A stretch of 64,000 bases of DNA from Rubrivivax sp. (GTDB lineage: Bacteria; Pseudomonadota; Gammaproteobacteria; Burkholderiales; Burkholderiaceae_C), in the NCBI GenBank assembly GCA_016789865.1, contig JAEUPC010000069.1, positions 1-64,000 on the forward strand, given 5' to 3'. The position numbers and the translations under genes are program-made. The notes beneath the pieces are model-generated. The model saw only the letters and a program-made list of their open reading frames with translations, was not told where the DNA came from and did not search any database. Position 1 is the stretch's first letter; each line of letters begins with the position of its first letter. This document shows positions 47,420-56,200 of this stretch, in pieces.

Positions 47420-48286
47420 ATGGAACTGAGCAGCCACGTCGGCCCCTCGCTGGCCTGGAAGTTCGCGCATGGCGGCGGACCCGCCACCACACCGCAGACC
47501 GCACCAAGGCCCGGCGGCGCCGAACCCGAGTTCGACACGCCGGCCGCCGGCGGCAAGGCCACCGGCGCCGAGCCGGCCCAGCTGCTGTTGTTCGTCGGCG
47601 AGGCCATCCGGCCCGACGCCGCGCTGGCCTCGCTGCTGGCGCGCGAGGGCCTGCGTTGCCTGGGCCTGCCCGGGGCCGAGCAGGCGCTGCGCGCGGCGTC
47701 GCTGGCCCGCTTCGACGCCGTGCTGATCGACGCCCGGCTGGTCGACGGGCGCGGCGCGCGAGCCATCGAGACGCTGGCTTCCACCCACCGCTGCCCGGTG
47801 ATCGTGCTGGCCGACGAGCCCGACGAGGTTGACGAGATCATGGCGCTGGAGTTCGGCGCCGACCTGTACCTGGCACGCCCGCTGCCCCCGCGCCGGCTGC
47901 GCGCGCATCTGGCCGCGCTGCTGCGCCGGCGCACGGCCGCGTCGCTTGCCCCGGGTGTTCCGGGCACCGTGTGCGCTGCCGGCTGGATGCTGGACGTGCC
48001 GCAGCAGCGGCTGTCTCGCGGCACCACGGCGCTGCGCCTGACTCCGGCGCAGACCGCGCTGCTGAACTGCCTGATGTCGGCCGCCGGCGCCATCGTGCCC
48101 GCCGAGACCCTGCTCGCGGTGCTGCCCGGGCTGGACCCGGCCCGACCCGGCAGCCTGCGCATCCACGTGCACCGGCTGCGCCAGCGGCTGCGTGACGAAG
48201 GCGCCGAGGCGCTGCGGCTGGAAGCCGTGCGCGGCAGCGGCTACGCGCTGGTGGTGCCGGCGCAGCCGCTGGAGCAGGCGGCCTGA
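47420..48286 (+). CDS. OmpR-type regulator with a partly degenerate receiver domain
   Basis: The protein is 288 aa. GGAAG lies about ten bases before ATG 47420. The receiver keeps the likely phospho-acceptor (FDAVLIDARLVDG) but lacks the N-terminal acidic pair (LLLFVGEAI), and the conserved Lys is Arg (ARPLPP). The C-terminal winged helix has LTPAQTALLNCLMSAAG and LRIHVHRLRQRLRD, ending VRGSGYALV. No histidine kinase is adjacent. It is a likely paralogue of the regulator at 42800 and mirrors it across the two MocR-like genes. Confidence 0.8.
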   Translation: MELSSHVGPSLAWKFAHGGGPATTPQTAPRPGGAEPEFDTPAAGGKATGAEPAQLLLFVGEAIRPDAALASLLAREGLRCLGLPGAEQALRAASLARFDAVLIDARLVDGRGARAIETLASTHRCPVIVLADEPDEVDEIMALEFGADLYLARPLPPRRLRAHLAALLRRRTAASLAPGVPGTVCAAGWMLDVPQQRLSRGTTALRLTPAQTALLNCLMSAAGAIVPAETLLAVLPGLDPARPGSLRIHVHRLRQRLRDEGAEALRLEAVRGSGYALVVPAQPLEQAA

Positions 48287-48344
48287 GGGCGCGCCGCGCC
48301 CGCCCCCGTGGCGCGCGCGGCGCTTGGCGAGCAGACGAAGCGAC

Positions 48345-48378
48345 GGGCGGGGCGACCCCGCCTCGGCTCGCCCCGCCC
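48345..48378. terminator. GC-rich hairpin between convergent genes
   Basis: GGGCGGGGCGA (48345-48355) pairs perfectly with TCGCCCCGCCC (48368-48378) around a 12-base loop. It lies between the converging regulator and TonB receptor genes, where a bidirectional terminator is expected. No U run follows on either strand, so the call is tentative. Confidence 0.4.
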
Positions 48379-48390
48379 CGCCCCGTTCGA

Positions 48391-51234
48391 TCAGAACTTC
48401 AACGACGCGCTCAGGTAGACCACCCGCCCGCGCGGGTCGTATTGGGTGATGTCGTAGCCGGCCTGGAACTGGTTGCTGGTCGGAATGAACAGCGGCGGAT
48501 CCTTGTCGAACAGGTTGCGCGCCCCGAGCGCCAGCTTCAGGTTCTTGATGCCGGTCCAGGCCACCTGCGCGTCGTAGATCGACTGCGCCGGCACGCGGTG
48601 CTCGTTGCCGTTCAGGTCGTTGCCGTCGCGGTAGCCGTGGGTGTAGTTCTGCGCGAAGGTGACCGCCCAGCCCGCCATCGACCAGGTGGCGCTCAGGTAG
48701 TGCTTCCAGCGCAGCACGACACCGTCGACGACGCTGCTGTTGGTGCTGAGCACCGGGTCGCCGTTGGGGCCCTCGACGATGGTGCCGACCTTGCGCGAGA
48801 CGGCACCGCCCGGGCTCGTCTGGTCGAACTGGATGAAGTACGTGCCCGCCAGTCCCAGGTCCAGCCGGCTGCCGCCCAGCGCCATGCGGTACGAGGCGTC
48901 CAGGTCGATGCCGCGCGCCTTGGCGCTGCCCACGTTCTGCAGCACCTGGATGATCGACTCGATGTCGTTGGTGCCCGGGGTCAGCGTCACCAACCCCGCG
49001 AACGCCGGGTCGCCGCCGCGGAAGCGCGACACCACTTCCTGCGCCGAGGGCAGCGCGATGATGTCCTTGACGCGGAACTGGAAGTAGTCGATGCCTACCG
49101 TCAGGTCGCGCGTGGGCTGCAGCACGACGCCCAGCGACGCCTGCTCGGACTTCTCGGGCTTGAGCGCCGGGTTGCCGCCGGTCAGCGAATTGACCTGCAG
49201 GTCGGTCTGGCCGGTGCCGCCGGGGCCGTCGTCGTTGAACTGCTCCGACGAGCCGAGCGTCTGCGGCTGCCACAGGTCGATCAGCGTGGGCGCCCGGAAG
49301 CCCGTGCCCACCGAGCCGCGCACCACCACTTCGCGCTGCGGCTGGTAGCGCAGCGATGCCTTGTAGGTCGATGAACTGCCCACGTCGTTGTAGCGGTCGT
49401 AGCGCGCCGCCACGCTGCCTTCCAGGCCCTTGGCGATGGGCACGACGAGTTCACCGAACGCCGAGCCGATCTTGCGGTCGCGGTCCACCGGCGGCGTGGC
49501 GCCGCCCAGGCCGGCGATGTCGCCGGTGCCCAGGGCCGGGCTCGGCGTGGTGACCAGCGACTCCTCGCGCGCCTGCAGCCCCGCGGCATACTGCAGCGGC
49601 CCCGCGGGCAGCGTGGCGATCTCGCCGGCGAGCCGGCCGTCCACCGAGGTGCTCTTGGACTCGGCGTCCAGCGTGCCGCCCACGTACTTGGCGCCCGAGG
49701 CCGCCAGCGCCGTGTTGAAGGCCGCCGATTGGGTCAGCGACCACGGGTTGTAGTCGCTGGTCGGCGCGTTCACGACGCGTGCGAACGCCACCTGGGAGAA
49801 GTAGCCGTCGGTGGCCTTGCCGGCGAGCTTGTTCTGGTTCTGCGTGGCCGCCAGTTCCCAGTCCTGGCCGGCCAGCGCGCCGCGCAGGCCCAGCGACAGC
49901 CGGGTCTGCGTGGAGGTGTCTTCGGTCGTGCGGTCACCGAAGTCGAACACGCGCGCCGTCACCGCCAGCGGCTGCCCGACGAGCGCACCGAAGCCCTGCG
50001 CAGTGAGGTAGTTGGCCGCGATGCTGTAGTTCGGGTTGGTCGGCCGGATGACCAGCGCCGGCTCAACGCCCTGCTGTGCGAAGAGGGCATCGGTGACCAT
50101 GAAGCTGCGCCGCATCGGGCTGGGCTGGAACTGCTGCGTGACGATGTTGCGCGAGTACAGCAGGTCGGCGAAACCTTCGAGGTTGTCGGTGAACGCGACG
50201 GTGAAGTTGCCGGTCAGCGCCGTGGCCTCGGACTTGGGCACCAGCCCGACGAATGCGTTGCTGTCGAAGGTGCAGAACGGCGCCGCGTTGCTGGTCAGCG
50301 TCGCGTCCCGGTACATGTTGATCTGCGCGCACTGGTTGGTCGCCGCGAGCGGATTGCCGTAGCCGGTGCCCGGGCTGTTGCCGAAGCCGGCCTGGCGCCC
50401 GGGGGTGTTGCCGATCACGTTTTCGGCTGCCGCCGAGAACGGCGCGCCGGTGCCGAGGTTGTAGCCGCCCTCGATGTTGCCCTGGCCCGTGGCAGCCGCC
50501 GAGATGAACGGCAGCACGTTGCCGGTCTTGGCGAAGTCGCGCTCGCGCGCGAACAGCGCCGCTTCCTTCTGGTACGACAGCGAGACGGTGGCGTTGAAGC
50601 GGTCCTTGGAGCGGTCACCGAAGCCGGCCACCAGGCTCATGCGCTGGCTGTCGCCGCCGCCGCTGCGCGTGGGCTGGTTGAAGGTGCCCGCCACCTCCAC
50701 GCCCTGGAAGCCCTTCGAGAGGATGAAGTTGACGACGCCGCCGATGGCGTCGGAGCCGTAGAGACTGGAGGCACCGTCCTTCAGCACCTCCACGCGTTCC
50801 ACCGCGGCCAGCGGGATGGCGTTCACGTTCACCGAGGCACCGTTGCCACCGGCGAACGCGGCCAGCCGGCGGCCGTTGACGAGCACCAGCGTGCGGTCTT
50901 CGCCCAGGCCCCGCAGCGACACCGAGGACAGGCCGTAGGTCGAGTTGCCCGCGCCGGTGGCATTGGTGATCGCGCCTTGCGAAGACACCGCCGGCAGCGC
51001 CTGCAGCAACTGCTCGACGGTGGTGACACCGGTGCGCGCGATGTCCTCGCGCCGCAGGATCTGCACCGGCAGCGCGGTTTCGGCATCGAGCCGGCGGATC
51101 GCCGAGCCGGTGATCTCGATGCGCTGGTCCTGTGCGTGCGCGGGCAGGCCCGGCACGGCGAACAGGCCGGCCACGGCACCGGTGCCCACAGCCAGGCGCA
51201 CGGCGGCTTGCAGCGGGTTCAGACGAAAGTTCAT
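48391..51234 (-). CDS. TonB-dependent outer-membrane receptor
   Basis: The protein is 947 aa with a signal ending LPAHAQ. QRIEITGSAIRR is the TonB-box region. The plug has VQILRREDIARTGVTTVEQLLQ and VSLRGLGEDRTLVLVNGRRL followed by IPLAAVERVEVLKDGASSLYGSDAIGGVVNF. The barrel ends in a terminal Phe (VVYLSASLKF) as needed for BamA recognition. It belongs to the large-barrel type often linked to uptake of oligosaccharides or peptides, with the substrate unknown. AGGAGT lies about ten bases before ATG. No TonB-ExbB-ExbD or regulator gene is adjacent. Confidence 0.93.
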   Translation of the reverse strand: MNFRLNPLQAAVRLAVGTGAVAGLFAVPGLPAHAQDQRIEITGSAIRRLDAETALPVQILRREDIARTGVTTVEQLLQALPAVSSQGAITNATGAGNSTYGLSSVSLRGLGEDRTLVLVNGRRLAAFAGGNGASVNVNAIPLAAVERVEVLKDGASSLYGSDAIGGVVNFILSKGFQGVEVAGTFNQPTRSGGGDSQRMSLVAGFGDRSKDRFNATVSLSYQKEAALFARERDFAKTGNVLPFISAAATGQGNIEGGYNLGTGAPFSAAAENVIGNTPGRQAGFGNSPGTGYGNPLAATNQCAQINMYRDATLTSNAAPFCTFDSNAFVGLVPKSEATALTGNFTVAFTDNLEGFADLLYSRNIVTQQFQPSPMRRSFMVTDALFAQQGVEPALVIRPTNPNYSIAANYLTAQGFGALVGQPLAVTARVFDFGDRTTEDTSTQTRLSLGLRGALAGQDWELAATQNQNKLAGKATDGYFSQVAFARVVNAPTSDYNPWSLTQSAAFNTALAASGAKYVGGTLDAESKSTSVDGRLAGEIATLPAGPLQYAAGLQAREESLVTTPSPALGTGDIAGLGGATPPVDRDRKIGSAFGELVVPIAKGLEGSVAARYDRYNDVGSSSTYKASLRYQPQREVVVRGSVGTGFRAPTLIDLWQPQTLGSSEQFNDDGPGGTGQTDLQVNSLTGGNPALKPEKSEQASLGVVLQPTRDLTVGIDYFQFRVKDIIALPSAQEVVSRFRGGDPAFAGLVTLTPGTNDIESIIQVLQNVGSAKARGIDLDASYRMALGGSRLDLGLAGTYFIQFDQTSPGGAVSRKVGTIVEGPNGDPVLSTNSSVVDGVVLRWKHYLSATWSMAGWAVTFAQNYTHGYRDGNDLNGNEHRVPAQSIYDAQVAWTGIKNLKLALGARNLFDKDPPLFIPTSNQFQAGYDITQYDPRGRVVYLSASLKF

Positions 51235-51545
51235 GGCGAGTTGACTCCTGCGAGTTGGTTGGCCGCCGGCACCACACGAGCGCCGGTCTGACGTGCAGGC
51301 AATCTAGGCAGCGCCGGACGATGCCGCTGCAGCAGCGGGTGGCGGCGCTGCGGCAGCACGCGATGCGCCGGCGCGGCCCATCGCGGCAGGCCTCGAAGCG
51401 GGTCGCGGCGCGACCGGCCGCGACAATTGCGCGCTCGGCGCACGGGCCGGGCGGCTAGCATCGGCGCTCAGGACTTTCCCGCGGCTGTGGTGGGCGGGCG
51501 ACATGCCCCGAACCGAACTGCCGCGGCCAGCACGGAACCCCGCCC
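51235..51545. other. intergenic region between the TonB receptor and Anbu genes
   Basis: About 310 bases separate these divergent genes. No frame looks coding. TAGCAT (51456-51461) could be a -10 for the Anbu gene, but no properly spaced -35 was found. No repeats or riboswitch-like structure stood out. Confidence 0.4.
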
Positions 51546-52376
51546 ATGACCTACTGCGTCGGCATCAAGCTCAACGCCGGCCTCGTGTTCCTTTCGGACT
51601 CGCGCACCAACGCGGGCCTGGACGCGATCAGCACCTTCCGCAAGATGATGATCTACGAGAAGCGCGGCGACCGTTTCATGGTCATGCTCTCCGCGGGCAA
51701 CCTCAGCATCAGCCAGAGCGTGCGCGAGATCCTGCAGGTGGAGAAGATCCCCGCCGCCGAGCCCGGCCACGAGCCCATCACCATCTGGAACGCCACCAGC
51801 ATGTTCGACGCCACCCGCGTGCTGGGCAGCGCGGTGCGGCGCGTGTACCACCAGGACGCGCCGTCGTTGAAGAACACCGGCGTCGACTTCAACGCCAGCA
51901 TGATCTTCGGCGGTCAGATCAAGGGCGAGGCGATGCGCCTGTTTCTCGTCTACAGCGCCGGCAACTTCATCGAGGCCACGCGCGAGACCTGCTTCTTCCA
52001 GATCGGCGAGAGCAAGTACGGCAAGCCGATCCTCGACCGCGTGCTCACGCCCACCACGGGCCTGGACGAAGCGGCCAAGTGCGCGCTGGTGTCGATGGAC
52101 AGCACACTGAAGTCGAACCTCTCGGTGGGCCCGCCGCTCGACCTGCTGGTCTACCGCGAGGGCAGTTTCTTCAGCGACGACCACGTCTGCGTCGACGAGG
52201 CCAACCCGTATTTCCAGATGATCCGCAACACCTGGGGCCAGCGCCTGCGCGAGGTGTTCGAGAGCATCGACGACCCGCGCTGGGACGGCGGCGACACGGC
52301 GCACCCGCTGCGCGCGGCCAGCGCGCGGCACGAGCCGATGCGCAAGATCACGCACCCCGGCGAGCGCATCGTCTGA
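51546..52376 (+). CDS. proteasome-type protease Anbu
   Basis: The protein is 276 aa. After removal of the initiator Met the N-terminal residue is Thr2 (MTYCVGIKLNAGLVFLSDSR), the catalytic nucleophile of Ntn hydrolases, followed by the proteasome-like strand with SDSRTNAG. MLSAGNLSISQSV, NASMIFGGQIKGE and LVSMDSTLKSNLSVGPPLDLLVY are segments typical of Anbu. Anbu forms large helical or ring assemblies in the cytoplasm, and its substrate is unknown. In many genomes it sits with a transglutaminase-like protein, an alpha-E domain protein and an ATP-grasp enzyme. Here none is seen, and the partner is an alpha/beta hydrolase gene overlapping it by one base. Confidence 0.88.
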   Translation: MTYCVGIKLNAGLVFLSDSRTNAGLDAISTFRKMMIYEKRGDRFMVMLSAGNLSISQSVREILQVEKIPAAEPGHEPITIWNATSMFDATRVLGSAVRRVYHQDAPSLKNTGVDFNASMIFGGQIKGEAMRLFLVYSAGNFIEATRETCFFQIGESKYGKPILDRVLTPTTGLDEAAKCALVSMDSTLKSNLSVGPPLDLLVYREGSFFSDDHVCVDEANPYFQMIRNTWGQRLREVFESIDDPRWDGGDTAHPLRAASARHEPMRKITHPGERIV

Positions 52377-53212
52377 TGGTCGCGGGCAGGCCCGGCGCGC
52401 CACGCACGCTCGTCTTCTGCCACGCCAACGGTTTTCCGGCCGGCACCTACGGCGCGTTGTTCGAAGCCTGGCGCGCCGCGGGCTGGCAGGTGCTGGCGCC
52501 CGACAGACTCGGCCACGACCCGGCCCACCCGCCCACCAGCGGCTGGCCGCACCTGCGCGACGAGATGATCGCGTTCATCGAGAAGAAGGCGGGCGGGCGG
52601 CCCGTGGCGCTGGTCGGGCACTCGATGGGCGGCTATCTGTCGCTGCTGGTGGCCAGCCGCCGGCCGCAGCTCGTGAGCGCCGTGGTGCTGCTGGACTCAC
52701 CCATCGTCGCCGGCTGGCGCGCGCCCGCCTTCGGGCTGCTCAAGCTCACCGGCCTCATCCGGCGCGGCGGGCCTGGCAAGGCCTCGGTGCGGCGGCGCGA
52801 GCACTGGCCCAGCCGCGAAGCGGCGCACCAGCATTTCGGCGCCAAGCCCGCGTTCGCGCGCTGGGACCCGCGGGTGCTCGCAGACTACATCGCCCATGGA
52901 TTCGTCGCCGACAAGGCGCACGGCGGCGTGCGGCTGGCCTACCGGCGCGAGATCGAGACGCGCATCTACAACACGCTGCCACACCACGTGGGCCCGCTGC
53001 TGCGGCGCCACCCGGTGCGCTGCCCGGTCGGCTTCATCGCCGGCCGGCAGTCCACCGAGAACCTGCAGCTCGGGCTGGCCTTCGTGCGCCGGCTGGCCGG
53101 CGAGCGCTGGCGGTGGATGGAAGGCTCGCACCTGTTCCCGATGGAGAGGCCGCAGGAGACGGCGCAGGCCGTGCTCGAGCTGCTCGGGGCCGGCGGCCGG
53201 GCCCGGCAGTGA
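52376..53212 (+). CDS. alpha/beta hydrolase coupled to Anbu
   Basis: The protein is 278 aa. Its ATG shares the last base of the Anbu stop (TGATG), so translation is coupled. LVFCHANGFPAGTY (oxyanion region), nucleophile Ser83 in VGHSMGG and a C-terminal His in EGSHLFPME make a complete active site. LAPDRLGHDPAHP lies after strand 4. No signal peptide is seen, so it is cytoplasmic. The substrate is unknown. The coupling suggests it works with Anbu, a pairing I cannot match to a known system. Confidence 0.87.
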   Translation: MVAGRPGAPRTLVFCHANGFPAGTYGALFEAWRAAGWQVLAPDRLGHDPAHPPTSGWPHLRDEMIAFIEKKAGGRPVALVGHSMGGYLSLLVASRRPQLVSAVVLLDSPIVAGWRAPAFGLLKLTGLIRRGGPGKASVRRREHWPSREAAHQHFGAKPAFARWDPRVLADYIAHGFVADKAHGGVRLAYRREIETRIYNTLPHHVGPLLRRHPVRCPVGFIAGRQSTENLQLGLAFVRRLAGERWRWMEGSHLFPMERPQETAQAVLELLGAGGRARQ

Positions 53213-53280
53213 GGGCTCCGCCGGGGTTGCCGGTGCGCGGAGACCCGCCCCGGCACCGGTGGCGCTGACCGTCTCCGCCC

Positions 53281-56200
53281 TCAGCCGCCCGGAACCTGCC
53301 AATCGCCCAGCAAGCGCGGCAGCCAGCTGCCTCCCACGGCGTTGACCTTCTGCAGCGCGAAGCGCAGGCGGCCCAGGCGCTCGCTGGCGAAGAACGACCG
53401 CCACTGGTAGACCGCCCGCCGCCGCACCAGGCCTTCGACGAGATCGCGCGGATCGACGATCTCGATCACCGTCGCATCGGGGCCGTTGGCGTACAGCGCG
53501 ACGCCGGTGGTGGCCTCGCGCCCCGCGGCCTGCTCCAGCGCCAGCACGGCAAAGGCCGAGGGGTTGGCCGGCAGCGTCGGCTCTTCCACGACGTCCAGCG
53601 TCAGCGTCACCAGCACACCCTCGGCCCCTTCGACGAACACCGACAGCGCGAGCTGATCACCCGGTTGCAGCAATGCCGTGCCGATCTGCGCCGGCGTGGC
53701 CTCGGTGTCGGCCTGCAGCGCCGTGCAGTCCACGCTCAGCGCATGCAGCAAGGGCCGGCCCGGGCCCGCTGCGGCGAGGCGGAAGGTCTTCTCCTTCGGC
53801 CCCTGGACGGCGCCGGTCAGCGCGCGCGCACCGCGCAGGCTCAGGCTGGCCGTCGCGCCCTCTACCTTGCGCCGCCGCTCGACACCCAGGCGCAGCGCCG
53901 CCAGCTCCCCTTTCGCGTTGCGGTACGACAGCAGGCCTGCGGTGTCGGCAACGAAGGGCGCCTGCACCTCGACCCCCTGCACCTGCGGCCGCAGCGCCAG
54001 GGCCAGCTCCAGCCGCTCGTCGAAGCGCAGCTGCGAACGGTCGGCGGCGAACACGACGTCGTCGCCGGCCTGCACCGGCGAAGGCAGCCGGTTCAGCTTG
54101 GCGATGCCGCCCAGGCGGTCGTTGAACTCCGGGTCGTCGAAGCGGAAGTACACCGGCGTCTCCGGCACCGCCAGCCCGCCGGGGCCGGCCGTCCACAGCG
54201 ACAGTCGCAGCTGGCGGTTCAGCACCACCTGCGGGTCCTGCGACCACACGAGGTCCAGCGTCAGTGTCACCTCGCTGGCCGCCGGCAACGCACGCAGGGC
54301 CCCCGCCGCGCTCGCCTGGCCGGATGAGAAGTCATCCAAGCGCAGCCGCTCGCCGTCGGTGTGCGCAATCTGCTCGCTGCCGCTGCCCTGGTAGCGCACG
54401 CCGTTGCTCACCAGCGCCTTGCCGGCGATCGTCCACACGGGCCTGCGCGCGCCGTCCGCCGCGCCCAGCAACGCGTCGACCTGCAGCTCGATGGCGCCGT
54501 CCCAGTCCGGCCCGATGATGCCGCCGGGCGGCGACACCATCACCAGGCGCGTGGCCCACAGCGAACGCGGCGCCCGGTTCAGGCCGGCTGCCTCGAGGTC
54601 GGCCCCGGCTCGCGCGGCGCGAGGGCCGTGCACGACGACGGTGGGCATGCCGCCGACGCTGCAATGCCCCGCTTCATGCGAGCTGGCACGCGGCCGGTCA
54701 TTGCGGGCCAGCAGCGCCGGCCGCGGCAGGCGCAGATGCACGGGGGTTTCGCCGCCGCGCCAGCTCATGCGCAAAGGGGCACCGGCAGCACCGCCGCCGG
54801 CCACTACCGCCGCGCCCTGCTGCATGAGCCCCAGGCGGGTGGTCAGCCAGGCGCCGGCCCGCGCAGCGATGCGCGTGGTGGCCACGCGGGCCGGTGCGTA
54901 GCTCTGCGTGCAGGCGAACTCGGTTGCCGGCTCCTCCGACGGCGGCCGGGCATGCGAAGCGGGCAGCAACGAGCGCGGCACGCCCAGCCGATAGCGCGGC
55001 GGCAGCGCGAAGGTCACGTCGTACGACGGCGCACCCGGCGTCGCAGCCGGCACTGCCCGCGCCTCGCGCAGCGCCAGGCTCTCGCGGTCGGCCAGCCAGT
55101 AGTCGCCGTGGGGCGCACCGCCCGCCGGCGAAGGCTCTTCGAGCAGCGCCCCGGCACCGCCGGCCAGCGCCCAGCCAACCGTGGCGGCGGTGGCCGCCAG
55201 CCGCGGTCCGTCGGTCGTGCCGGCGGGCCACTCGCCGCCGTCGCTGTGCACGAGCGTGGGCCCCACGTCGAGCGGAACGTAGCCGGGCATCACACCGGCA
55301 TCGGCGGCAGCCCATGGCGCCAGCGCCTCGCACTGCGCCTGCCGCGCGCGCGGCTGTGCCAGCGGCGCGGGCTCGAACCGCGGCCGCTGCAGGCCGGGGC
55401 CGCCGGGGGCCACGAGTTCAGCCACGCTGCCGGGCTCGAAGCCGAAGCTGCCCGCCCGTACCGTCAGCAGGCCCACCGCGGCCCAGGGGGCGTTGCGCAC
55501 CAGTGTGCGCCGGGCCCAGCTCCGGCGGTCGGCGGGCAACACCGGGTCGACTTCCAGCGCCGCAGCCGTGCCCACGCCGCGGCCATCGCGCGCCAGCGTC
55601 TCCAGCCGCAGCGTCGGGCGCGCCGCTGCCACCGGAGCAGGAGCAGGAGCAGGGGCCGCGGCGGCCGCCGCGGGCTCGAGCGCGTCGGGTCCGGGCACCA
55701 GCTGGCGCACCGCGGCGTCGCGCAGCGCGGCCAGCGCCGTGCGGTAGACCTGCGGGTCGAACACCACGGCGCCCGCGGGCGGCACCACCGGCTGGCCGGC
55801 ATCGTCGCGATAGAAGTCGGCCAGCGTCAGCGGCGCACGCACCCCGAAGCCCAGCGCCAGCGGCCGCTCGTCGCCCAGTCGCGCGAACAGCGCCGACAGC
55901 TGGAATGCCGTGCCAGCCGCCGGCAGTTCGTGGGCCGCCAACACGGGCGCGCCACCGCCGGTGCCGGCGCGGAAGACCACCGCCTGGAACACCGGCTGCT
56001 GGGGGTCGGGCGCTTCGGCGTCGGCGGCATCGAAGCCCAGCGCCGCGCAGGCCACGCAGTCGGCAGCCGCATCGAGCCCGGCCTGGGCATCGACGACGCG
56101 GCGCAGCGCCTGCGTCGCCAGCGCCGGTTCCAGCGCGGGCAGGACATGCGCCTCGTAGCGATCGGCCGCCGCCAGGTACAGCGTCGTGGCCGCCACCGGC

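Noticed and set aside
53229..53259. Hairpin CCGGTGC/GCACCGG between the hydrolase and giant genes as terminator
   Set aside because: The stem is only seven base pairs with a 16-base loop and no U run.
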